Of a DNA stretch of 64,000 nucleotides, positions 11,451 to 20,719 are shown piece after piece; positions within the stretch are counted from its first letter, which is position 1, and the number at the start of each line of letters is the position of its first letter. The notes under the pieces are model-generated. The model was given only the letters and a program-made list of their open reading frames with translations, was not told the origin of the DNA and did not search any database. Origin of the DNA: Blakeslea trispora (lineage: Eukaryota; Mucoromycota; Mucoromycetes; Mucorales; Choanephoraceae); NCBI GenBank assembly GCA_025331445.1, contig JAIWNE010000114.1, positions 43,861 to 107,860 of the forward strand. The letters are read 5' to 3'. A program made the position numbers and the translations under genes.

Positions 11451-11494
11451 GCGGTTAACTTGCCTGTTACGCACGTTCCAGGCAAGTTAACCGC
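11451..11494. repeat. Perfect 16-bp inverted repeat near the left end of element B
   Basis: gcggttaacttgcctg (11451-11466) is followed, after 12 bases, by its exact complement at 11479-11494. It lies 40 bases inside the terminus and can form a strong cruciform or hairpin. It is probably part of the transposase or companion-protein recognition region. Confidence 0.9.
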
Positions 11495-11506
11495 ACGGCG
11501 CACGCC

Positions 11507-11602
11507 GTCATGTGTTTTCGCATTGGGACGACAAAGCGGAACACTGTCATGTGTCAACGCATTGGAAGACAGGGCGGAGCAACGTCTTGTGTTTTCGCAT
11601 GA
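11507..11602. repeat. Subterminal tandem units of element B
   Basis: Three diverged units of about 40 bases follow one another. Each contains gtcatgtg or cttgtg, then 'cgcattgg' or 'cgcatgag', then a gacaa/gacagg and gcgga segment. They occupy the same position as the GTCCATTGCA array of element A but share no sequence with it. Confidence 0.65.
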
Positions 11603-11639
11603 GAGTTTGAGTGAACCTCTTTGTCTTCCGCTTTCATTA

Positions 11640-11950
11640 AAACGACCTGATTGGATTGTTTACTCATGACATCCTCATTCAATTGGCTTCTTTATCAAAA
11701 TATACAATCATCAATTCGTTTTAATTGGCTTCATACTCGGTATCTTTATTGAATGTATGCATTTAATTGGACAAAATGGACTTCTTTACGTCAATACACT
11801 TCTTTATGATTGGGTTATATAGATCAAATATAGAGGATTATAGGTCTAAAAATAGTGCTTTTTATTATAAAAAAATGGTATATATTGGCTGAAAATAATA
11901 GCTTATACAGGGGGAAAATATTAGGGGTTCTATAGGAATCCAGGTAGAAT
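11640..11950 (+). promoter_or_regulatory. Conserved leader block, copy 2 of 3
   Basis: Same block as 640-935 and 62230-62540. It holds several ATTGG boxes, 'gacttctttac', 'gattgggttatatagatcaaatatagaggatta', 'aatagtgctttttattat' and the closing 'gggggaaaatattagggg'. It lies upstream of the companion gene of element B. A promoter role is inferred from position and conservation. Confidence 0.6.
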
Positions 11951-12003
11951 GAATAGGCAGAAATCCAGCCAAAATGTTAGGCAAAATGATGGGCAAAATA
12001 CGG

Positions 12004-12094
12004 CCAAAAGGCAGGCAAAAGGCAGGCAAAAGGCAGGCAAAAGGCAGGCAAAAGGCAGGCAAAAGGCAGGCAAAAGGCAGGCAGAAAAGCAGGC
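12004..12094. repeat. 10-bp tandem repeat (aaaaggcagg)
   Basis: About eight head-to-tail copies of a 10-base unit, aaaaggcagg, with degenerate flanking copies (ggcaaaat, ggcagaaaag). It lies in the leader between the conserved block and the companion gene. Elements A and C lack it; A has only scattered 'ggcagg' words around 950-1040. The remainder to 12912 is AT-rich leader. Confidence 0.85.
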
Positions 12095-12912
12095 AGAAAA
12101 GCAAAATCAGTTATTACAAAATGGCAACAATTTCTTGAATTTCAGGCATTTAAAAATCAGAAAAATTCTGGCAAAATGACTATTGAAATGGTAAATCAGT
12201 TAGTTATAAAGCAAGCAGAAAATATTGTAATATACTTACTTTAAAAGTCTCAAACAGCCATCCGGAAAGTAGAGGGTAACGCACTAAAGCGATAGAAGCT
12301 CAACAACAGAAAAAAAACTAGAAAAACTGAATAAGTTAAACCGAAATGAGATAATTTAATCATTTACTTACATACTAAAGCATCATAGCACCTCAAGTTA
12401 TAGCCAGATACAATTACGAGTGTCTAAGGTAACTAAATAGAACAGTTAGAGAGGCCTTGAGTCATATTCAATGACTTTACTTACTATATACCCAGTTTCT
12501 CGAGAAAAGACAAAAATACGTGACTAATCCTAAGAAAAAAAGGATGGTAAGTAAACAGCAATATACTTGTTTGTCAAATTGTACCTTAAACTAAGTAACA
12601 ATCTTCATGAGGCTTTAAAGAAAACATGCCTACATGGAGAATAATATTCAATAAACTGCTGCTTGGGTATGGGAAAGTACTTACAAGTTTTATTTCAAAA
12701 TGAAGATAAAATAAAAGAAATAGAAGAGAAAAGAATAAAAAATGACAAAGAAAATCGTTCTAAATAAATTGAAATATCATCAAACTCCTATTTTTACACA
12801 AAAAACCAATCGAACACAAAAAAAGATTTGTAAAAATACGATCTGTAGAAAATTGTATAAAAAGAGATGCAAGATACTCGATTTGATTTCATCATCTTTT
12901 TATTCCCACAAA

Positions 12913-13972
12913 ATGAACCAGATTCCTGTTGTTGCCACCGCTTCTCGCCCTGTCTCTCGCCCTGTTTCTCGCCCTGCCCCTCGTCCTGCTGCTTCTCGTC
13001 CTGTAGTGCATCCCTATGTTGCTGAGAGCCGGTTTGAAGAGGCTTTCGACCTCATGAACAGTCGCGTCGGCAGAATGGAAGCCATTTTTTTCCCTACTCG
13101 CCAGCCCACCGCCAATGCCAACGATGGGCCCAGATATGGTGATAACCGTGCCTTGCGAGTAAGTTATTCATCTCCTTTCATACTACCACTTTTACTTACA
13201 TATTTATATTGTTGCTTAGGATGCTGTCAAAGTTGCCATCGAAAAGGCAAAGGCTCTCGGTATCGAATTCGTTTTTGACCAGTCGATGAGGCATACTACA
13301 AGAAACCAGTTTGCCTTCGATTGCATCTACAAAGGTGCAATCGAAGAAGTAAAGGCTCCACTGGTCACCCGGATGATCAAGAGCTTTCTGCTGGTCTTCT
13401 CTTGGCCTTGAAGATGAAGATCAGAAACCAGTTCGATGCTATGGTCAAGAAGCATAAAAAGAAAGACCTCACTCCTCACGAGGTTGAGATGAGAAATGCT
13501 TCGCTTCGTAAAGCTAGACGTTTGCAGAGAGTTAGTAAAACAATTTACTGTCAAGTTTTAAATAATTAATCACCTCTTTTTTTTTATAGAAGCGTGCTGT
13601 TCGCAACGAACAGTACCTTGTTTCTCAAGGTTTGCTTGGTTTGGGCTTTGGTACAAGCGAAGAATGTGAGGCTGTACTTCAGTCAAAGTACATGTCCGAG
13701 GAAGAAGAGGGTGATGACTCTGTTGCTGGCGGTTACTTCCGCACAGTTGTTCCTTCTTGGCGCTCGGAAGAGGTATGTTGTATGACTTGTAGTTCTCAAA
13801 TACAGTACTGATTCTATATGTTTAGTTGAACAACTTCTACCGTGCGCTCGACAGAGCAGCCATGCAAGGCAGACCAAGACATGCTCGTGTTTCTCGTCGC
13901 GTCGAGGTCGTTGAGATGGAGTTGCCTGACAAGTATCGTCAAGTTCTTCCTCGTTGGGCTTATCGCTCCTAA
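12913..13972 (+). pseudogene. CACTA companion protein B1, frameshifted in exon 2
   Basis: Exons 12913-13158, 13220-13530, 13590-13772 and 13826-13972 match the four-exon layout of A1. The N-terminus repeats SRPVSRPAPRP, then SRFEEAFDLMNSRVGRMEA replaces the short helical stretch of A1. In exon 2, AVKVAIEKAKALGIEF aligns with AVKNALETAKRIGVEF of A1. The frame breaks near 13355, after GAIEEVKA, and resumes in another frame at PDDQELSAG. Exon 3 has SEECEAVLQ, an acidic stretch and VPSWRSEE, and exon 4 ends LPRWAYRS, matching LPRWALNE of A1. The start was chosen by match to A1; an in-frame upstream ATG at 12742 is less likely. One single-base change is enough to explain the loss. Confidence 0.8.
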
Positions 13973-14159
13973 CTTTTGTTTCGTTCTCTTCTCTTTGTGT
14001 TGTTGTTTTTTTTTTTGAAATAATAAAATGTTTAAGTCAAAAAATAATATAAGTGTATAAGAAAAGTACTTAGCTGCATGATAAGTGTTGATTTCCAAAG
14101 TTGATGTCGAAATGAAGAGTAAACGCAACAATAAAAAAATCGAAAAGTGATAGTTCAAA

Positions 14160-14440
14160 AATTAAAAAAAAAAGAAGAGAGATTTGAAAAAGATTAAAAG
14201 GATTATAACAATTTATTGAAGAACAGATAAATTAGAAAAAAAAAAGTAATTGATGTGAGAACAACAAATACAAAAAAAAATATGACTATAAAAAAGAGAA
14301 AAAGAAAAAAGAGAAAAAGAGAAAAAGAGAAAAAGAGAAAAAAGAAAAAAAGAGAAAAAGAGAAAAAGAGAAAAAGAGAAAAAGAGAAAAAGAGAAAAGA
14401 AAAAAGAAAAAGAGGAAAGAGAAGAGAGAAGAGAGAAAGC
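14160..14440. repeat. Purine-rich tract between convergent genes of element B
   Basis: About 280 bases dominated by gaaaaagagaaaaa units. The regular gagaaaaa array lies at about 14290-14440 and abuts the stop codon of the transposase at 14444. It is the counterpart of 3240-3475 in element A. ORFs on either strand are low-complexity. Confidence 0.85.
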
Positions 14441-14443
14441 AAA

Positions 14444-17400
14444 CTAGGCAATTATTTTAGCGGGCAGATCAAGAGCAACATGGAGATTTTCAAAATGGTT
14501 TAGAACAATAGCAGCTTGGCTGTAGAGCTGACTAATGGGTATAATGGAAGTATGCGAGTCAACTTCAAAAAAGACTGCAAGAGCTCCATACCATACTTGT
14601 TGGGATCGCTGTTGTTTTCGTAGTATAATTGCTTGTCTGATTTTTTAAACCATTTGACAAAAGCGAGAGTGTGGGTTGTTGGTGATAGGTCACCGTTTTC
14701 ATCTTCTACCATGATTGAGCTTCTGAACAGACACTGCACTTGACAGTACTGAAGTACAGCAGTGTCGTCTTGTTGAAAGTATGCAAGAGCATATGAACCA
14801 CGTTTCTTTATTGTTGACGCCTCAACAGACTTAAACTGATTACCCAGTACATCGACATGCTTGAACATGTCAACTTGTCTTCCAACAGAGATAGTTCCTG
14901 GACACAATGCAGCTATGAATTCATCTTTGTAGGTTCCAGCATATATCGTATTGTAATATGCTACGAGACAAGTGAATGCATCATTTGGCAATGCGATAGG
15001 TCGGGCCTTGATCGAAGTGATGGTCTTTGGAGGAAGTACCTCACAACCAAAAGCGGGAACATCGCCAATACGCATTTGATAGAAAGCGTTAAGACTAAAA
15101 TTGCAGTCTACCGATCTCTGACTAGCAGGTTTAGATGTACAGAAAAGCTCTAGGATTTGGCTTGTACAAGACTCAGGTATGGATGGTAACAAGGCTGCGA
15201 TTAAAGTCTCGGAATGAACCTGGAGCAAGAACTTGGTAAGATATGTACGTTCTACACCATCCTTTCTATTCGTTCTTATGCCTTTAAGATCTTGGTTGTA
15301 TCTCTCAAAGTTAAAGAGCCAATGGGAAGGGGATGCCGAGTAGTCCAAAATTGTCTCTTTCAGATGCATGGCGTAATGGAAGTTGGGGGGAATCAATGAC
15401 TTGCTTTTGTATATACTTTCGAAATTTGAGAGAAATTCATGTAAGAAGGCTTGAGCATCATTGAGTTCATCGAAGGACAAACAAGGAGAGAGAAAGATAC
15501 GCGAAGCTTTAACAAGCAGCATCCAGTGATCAAAGATCTGTTTGTTAAGGATATGCGGCAGCAAGTATGGCGACAAGACCAACAACCAAGTAGACCATTC
15601 GTCTGCCTTAAATCGAGAGAAGCCATCACCTATTGTAATTTTACGAGCTATAGATGACACTGCATGGTTGGGAGGGAGAATAAACTTGGTTTGCAAGATT
15701 GCTTGCATGCCTCGTAAGTCCTTGACGGAGACCATTGGCTCGATGGTTCTGGTACCTGTGGTCATTGGGCTTGTCCAAATGGTGGCCATGCGCTTAGTGA
15801 CGCCCAAGAGAAGATTGTGCATGATATCGATCCCTACATGACGTATGGGATCGAAATAAGGTAGATCCAAGAGGACGCTCCACCGAGTACCATTCTCTCT
15901 TTCTTTCTCTGCACGCTCTGTCTTGGTGGTGGTCTTGAGCCAGTCTTCGGCATGGCGACGGTGTTCTTGGCTTGTTCTTCTGGTCCAGGCTTCCACATTG
16001 AAATCGGAGAAGTCCCGAGGGGCTTGACCTCTAACTAAAGCCGGGAAATGCTTCTTGCACTTGTGACATGCATTAACCGAAGTGTAAGAAGTTAATCCTA
16101 CCACTTTCTTCTGGGCAGGCAAGTCCATCATGTACAGGGAGATGGCGGCCTTGACTACTTGCATGCCATTGCCTCTTGTCTTCATTGGTATACCTTCTTT
16201 CAATAATAAAAGATCTTGTACTAAAGGACGCAGGTAGTTGTTCATTTCGTATGTGCTAGGTTCTTTAGGGCCGCTAATCAAACACACCAAAATGGTGTTG
16301 GTGCGTAGATTACGGACCTCACGGGGCAAATTCTGAATAGTCAGATAAATAGCACCAACGCTGTAGTCATCCTTGTACGCTTGGAACCAGTCACAATTGA
16401 GAGTCAAGAGCAGGTTATAGTTGCTTTGCTCAACGAAAGGCTTTTCATCAGTTTCTTGAAGTTTGAAAGTCTTCCAGACTTGACCATCATAAATATCAGA
16501 CAAAGTACCGGGAATAACCTCTCTGAAATTCCATTGGCTGATGAGATCAACAAAAGTATCTCTCATGAAAAACGACTCCAAAGAATTGACCAACGAGTTG
16601 TAGTAAAATGAGCGAATAGGAGCAATCAATTTGGCCTGGCAAATGGCAGAGGAAGCAAAAATACCAGCGTCTAAACAATAAACTTGTTCTTGGATCTTCT
16701 CTTTTCTTCTTCTGTGTCGTATGGGTGGATAGCATGGCATTCGACACAGTTAGCATATTCCTTGACACTATTGCTGCTATAGTTGCTTGACAAGTTCCAG
16801 TTGTCAAAGGTGGATACCTTACTAGGAAAGCGAAAGCTTTCTTCGGTCAGGCAGAGCACCATGTTACAAAACAACATAACAGTTTCGGAAGTGGCGTCGG
16901 TAAGCTGATTCTTACGCAACAAGAGAAGCATTGCAAACAAGAGAGTAGCGATGGGTGAAGTGGGATAGTTCTCATTCACGTAATAATCGTTTTGAACATC
17001 TAAAATAGATTGTAAAAAAAATTGAGTTTATTGATCATTTAGAAACAATTCGAAAGGGGACATACCATCTTGAACGATGTCTTCAACTAGGTTGGCTTCG
17101 ACAGGTGTGGCTTCATGAGGAGTCTCACCGAAAGAAAAGCCCAATTCTATTATTCGCTTTTTAGTAATCGTGCGAGTATACTATAAAAAAAAGTGAACTT
17201 ACCTTCATCAACCAAAAGACTATCGAGGGCAAAAGTAAGGCCTGAACTAAGAGTAGGATGGCTAGCACGATCTAAGAATTAAGAGAGTATGAGTTGTCAA
17301 TAATAATCATAAAAAGTAAGTTTAAAAAATTACAATCAGCCTTGTGTTTTCTTAAGGATTCACGCTTTTGATGTTGACGGCTAGTACGCTTAGTCACCAT

Positions 17401-17481
17401 TCTGTAGCAAAGGGGGATGTTTTGCTTGCACTCAGAGCATTCGCATCTAATCATGCCATCGTTGGTAGAAGGGGTAGACAT
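14444..17481 (-). pseudogene. Tnp2-type CACTA transposase, element B (two frameshifts)
   Basis: Exon 1 (17481-17334) begins MSTPSTNDGMIRCECSECK, with the C-x-C-x-x-C motif also present in A and C. Exons 2 (17271-17203) and 3 (17146-17066) are acidic linkers, and the main exon starts at 16999. The best-preserved copy, it shows CVECHA, NCDWFQAYKDDYSVGAIYL, NTILVCLISGPKEP, YLRPLV, the zinc knuckle ACHKCKKHF, HVGIDIMHNLLLG and SHWLFNFERYNQDLKG. A frameshift near 16680 separates the CVECHA region from the rest. Another near 14566 diverts the last 40 residues; the other frame ends at the TAG at 14444, matching the end of A. Between them is one open frame of more than 700 codons. The transposase would cut the CACTA ends in the nucleus. 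Confidence 0.9.
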
Positions 17482-17599
17482 TTTGTGAATAGTGATTTTT
17501 TTGAAGAGGTTAGAAAGAATAAAATTCGAGAAAGAGCATAAAATAAAAGTGAATCTAGTATTTAATATTTTTAAGTTATGACAATGCTTGTACCTGATC

Positions 17600-17990
17600 T
17601 CGATGAGAATCGCATAAAATGATCATCCCTTCGATGGCGACAGCCTGAATCAATGCCCGCTCAGGTCATATCTCACAAAGGTGACAAGAATAATTATTCA
17701 GGACAGCCTTTAAATGTCAGATTAAAAATGAACACACTTTTTTACAGATTGGCAAGTAAACAATTACAATATAAATCACAAAAACTGGTTTATAGGATTA
17801 AATTCCAATAAAAAAATAAAGATATTCTACTCTTTCAGCCTTTTAGGCTGTGTCTTTATGAAAAGTTTTCACTAAACTTTAATCACTCTAATTTTTAATC
17901 TTTATAAGAATCGTAAAAAAATGATTATTCCTTCGATGGCAACAGCCTAAATTAATGTCCGCTCAGCTCGTATCTCGCGAGTGTGCTAAG
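17600..17990. repeat. Two diverged 88-bp direct repeats
   Basis: The segment at about 17603-17690 ('agaatcg..aaaatgat.atcccttcgatggcgacagcct') recurs at about 17906-17993 with roughly 80 per cent identity, a period of about 300. They lie upstream of the transposase start in element B and have no counterpart seen in A. Confidence 0.75.
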
Positions 17991-18502
17991 AATACTTTTT
18001 CAAGATGGAAGCACAAAGAAGAATTGCTAACATTGTGCTTTAAATGAGCTGTACTTGACTAAACCAATAGTGTAGATATCATTACATGTGTAATTCATTA
18101 GAGTAAATATTTGAGATACTTTACAGCACAAAAAATAAAATGTTATTCATAATGAAAGGTGACAGCTTTTCTGAAATAATCTTTTATTTTTTTTTCGAAT
18201 GATTTTTTTTCTCTCGTTCTATTTTTTTTTTTACTGAACCAACCTTTTCCTCTTCATTTATATATCCTTCAAATAGCTTGATAAACCTCAACAAACTCTA
18301 GTCATCACAACAAAGCAAAGCAACACAATTGCTTAATCAACAGCCCTACAAGAGCCTCGAAGTTTAGAGTAAAGAATGACTTGGATCGTGGATACAAAAA
18401 AAAGTTAACGCTAGCAAACGTGTAAGATTCTTTCAATTCGGCATCACTGTTTTTTACACCCAAGTATTAGTTATTGCAGTACACAGCTATTGAAATCTAC
18501 TG

Positions 18503-18811
18503 TTGAACACTTTACAAGAGGTAAGTAGTACTTTTGGTTTAGATTGTAAACGGCTCTTTGTTGGAACGGACTGCATCACGAACAATAACCTTGGATATTT
18601 GGTTGAAGAATTGTTTTTGAACAATAAAAAAAGACAGCATCTTTCATGTCAAGTTATTACTTTATTTTTATATGTGGCTATGTTATTCTGGGATGATATG
18701 TATAGAAACGAGTATAAGGGAATGGAATACGATAAAAAGGACTGTTGGCATAAAATAGTGTGTGATAATGACTTTGGCCTTACTTTATTTATGAATCATG
18801 AAAGGGATTAG
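18503..18811 (+). CDS. Hypothetical 102-residue ORF in right arm of element B
   Basis: An open frame from ATG 18503 to TAG 18809-18811. It has varied composition (FGLDCKRLFVGTDC, FLYVAMLFWDDMYRNEY, DCWHKIVCDNDFGL) unlike the Phe/Leu-rich noise ORFs elsewhere. No family is recognised and the matching part of element A has no equivalent. It could be a fragment of captured coding DNA or chance. A possible upstream exon between 18300 and 18500 cannot be excluded. Confidence 0.3.
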   Translation: MNTLQEVSSTFGLDCKRLFVGTDCITNNNLGYLVEELFLNNKKRQHLSCQVITLFLYVAMLFWDDMYRNEYKGMEYDKKDCWHKIVCDNDFGLTLFMNHERD

Positions 18812-18954
18812 CATCTTTGTATTGTATTTCAAAAATAAACCTTCAATACGAGCAGCTTTAACAAGATCTAGTATAAGGATTAAATTATGTTTGTATGTTG
18901 TCTACGTCTTTATTTTGACAACTTTTGGCTTTTCAAACTACCCATCTTTAAGCG

Positions 18955-19135
18955 ATTGTTAAATACTTTTTCAGTATCTCTTTTTCTTTTCAGCATCTTT
19001 TTTTTGGTGTTTTTTTTGAGTGTCTTTCTTTTTTTTTGAGTATCTTTTTTTTTTATTTTTTTTGAGTGTCTTTTTTATTTTATTTTTTTTTGAGTGTCTA
19101 TTTTTTTTTTTTTTCGAGAGTGTTATTTTTGCACA
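18955..19135. repeat. T-rich tandem repeat (gagtgtctttttttt)
   Basis: About six imperfect units of 25-35 bases, each made of a run of eight or more T followed by gagtgtct, gagtatct or cagcatct. No coding potential is seen. It lies just before the conserved right-end block of element B. Confidence 0.75.
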
Positions 19136-19273
19136 CCTTTAAAAGATTTTCCCAATAATTTTATGAGTCTCATTCTCAATTTTATAATTTCTCGCTTCCG
19201 AAAATATTTTCCAATTTTTTAAGCAGTGATTTTTCAGGTCTTTATTTTTTTTAAAGAAAAAATGACAATTCAA

Positions 19274-19560
19274 TTTAAACTCCTCAGCATTAAGGAAATC
19301 AGGTTGCTTTAAAATCTTAAGCAGAGAAAAAATCACTGCCAAAAAAATTTAAAGAGCGAAATTTCTTTGAGCAGTGAAATGATAGAAGAAATGTAAATGG
19401 TAATAACTTTATGAATATACATCCAAATTTAATTTTGTAAAAAGTTTTAGAAGGCTAGAAGATACATCTACATTTCTGCCCAAAAAAACAGCAACTTTCA
19501 TAGTCAAAATCAAAAGTTGGAAAAATAAGCCCATGTTAGCCGCACTTGTCCGACGTGCGT
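19274..19560. repeat. Right-end block shared by elements A and B, B copy
   Basis: Counterpart of 8875-9163. It begins 'aaactcctcagc' and keeps the same order of short conserved words, then passes into the terminal sequence ending at 19582. Confidence 0.65.
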
Positions 19561-19640
19561 CCGACTCGGGTTAGGTGTAGTGGCTTGTACTGCTTTTTAA
19601 GCCGATCTAATTACTATATTTCATCTCACAAAAGAAAAGT

Positions 19641-19712
19641 GCCCTTATAGCTCAGTGGTAGAGCGTTAGTCTTGTAAACTAAAGGTCCGTTGTTCAATCC
19701 AGCGTGGGGGCA
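19641..19712 (+). tRNA. tRNA-Thr (anticodon TGT)
   Basis: The 72-nt sequence folds as a complete cloverleaf without an intron. The acceptor stem is GCCCTTA with TGGGGGC (two G-U pairs), followed by a D arm GCTC/GAGC. The anticodon stem TTAGT/ACTAA has loop CTTGTAA, giving anticodon TGT. The five-base variable region is AGGTC, the T arm is CGTTG/CAGCG with loop TTCAATC, and the discriminator is A. Internal A and B boxes are present and five T residues at 19722-19726 can end Pol III transcription. CCA is not encoded, as expected for a nuclear gene. It lies 58 bases beyond CACTA B and is followed closely by LTR-type sequences. Confidence 0.95.
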
Positions 19713-19756
19713 GAGACAAGATTTTTATCTTTTGACGATTCGAAGTTGTATGTGTA

Positions 19757-20519
19757 TTGTTACAGGACAAACGATAGTTTTTGCAGTAACTTGAGAAAGA
19801 GAACAAATAGATATTGTTACAGGACGTAAGTAGTATTTTGCCAGTAACGAGTCAGAGTCAATGATACAACAGACCCAAAGAGAGGAACGATTGTTATGTA
19901 ATGAGCACCACGTTGTTTAGGTAACGAACCTTAAGAAGAGATATAAGTGAAAAGAAAAGAAAAGTAAGTTAAATGAAATATATAAATGATACAATGATTA
20001 AGCGTATTAGCAGTTAGTCAAGGGAAGTCTTAGTAATAGAAAGCCTGTCTATGCGGCAAGGTTAATGTCAAAGTATATAGTAAAGTTAGAGGGAGAAAAG
20101 AGCTTCCTGTTTATTTAATAAACTAATTGATATTTATATCTGTTCATCCTATTGATGACAGTCCTATCTAAAAGGATCTAAGTTAAGTAAATTTATGAGT
20201 CATTGCTAGTCTGATGGTGTTGTTAACCAATTGAATAATATAATAATGGTGAAATACAAATAATGTTGGGGAAGATTGAAAAGTTTTCAGTGAGATAGAT
20301 TGTTATAATAAGTTTGATTCGTTGAATGGATAGATGCAAATGTGAGTTTTAAATAAGATTGGGGTAAGATAGATAAAAATAGTATAATAAGTATATTTAG
20401 AATAAGATAATGATAGATAATATGAGAGAAAATAAGACGAGAGAAGTATAATAAAGTAAAAGAAGTAAAATAATACTAAAGCATATAATTATAAAGTGCT
20501 AAATTATTGTTCGTAACAA
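19757..20519. repeat. Candidate solo LTR beside the tRNA gene
   Basis: The sequence begins TTGTTACAGG and ends GTAACAA, a 7-bp inverted repeat compatible with TG...CA retroviral-type ends. The 4-mer tgta precedes and follows it, a possible target duplication. A second copy of 'tattgttacaggac' begins about 57 bases inside. The interior is AT-rich without ORFs. No partner LTR was found in the window. The call is tentative because the ends are short. Confidence 0.35.
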
Positions 20520-20589
20520 TGTACTAGAGCAATCAGGCAGCAAGGTTATAAGTTATGAGCACCAGGTTTTAAGTCTTCCGACCAGAAAT

Positions 20590-20689
20590 TGTCACATCAG
20601 TATAAATATTATCTGTTATTAAAAATAATAAAAATCATCTTTCTCCTCTTTAATCTTTATTTCCTTTTATATTCCCGCAGAATATTACA
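20590..20689 (+). repeat. 5' LTR (100 bp)
   Basis: Starts TGTCACATCAG and ends AATATTACA, giving TG...CA ends. It is 97/100 identical to the copy at 24810-24909 by eye. It contains a C/T-rich tract and 'tataaat' early on. It is unusually short for a gypsy LTR. Confidence 0.93.
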
Positions 20690-20719
20690 TGGTGAGGCTA
20701 CCACATAGCCAGAGAAACG

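Larger units (their letters stand above)
11412..19582. mobile_element. CACTA (EnSpm/CMC) DNA transposon, element B
   Basis: The left end reads CACTACACATAAAGGG and the right end, reverse-complemented, CACTACACCTAACCCG. The internal plan equals element A: leader block, companion gene (+), purine tract, transposase (-) and right-end block. The flanks do not form a target duplication (aaa on the left, gct on the right), so one side has been altered. Only one base (11411) separates its left end from the CAA duplication of element A. A therefore inserted immediately next to a pre-existing B. Size is 8,171 bp. Both genes carry frameshifts. Confidence 0.85.
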
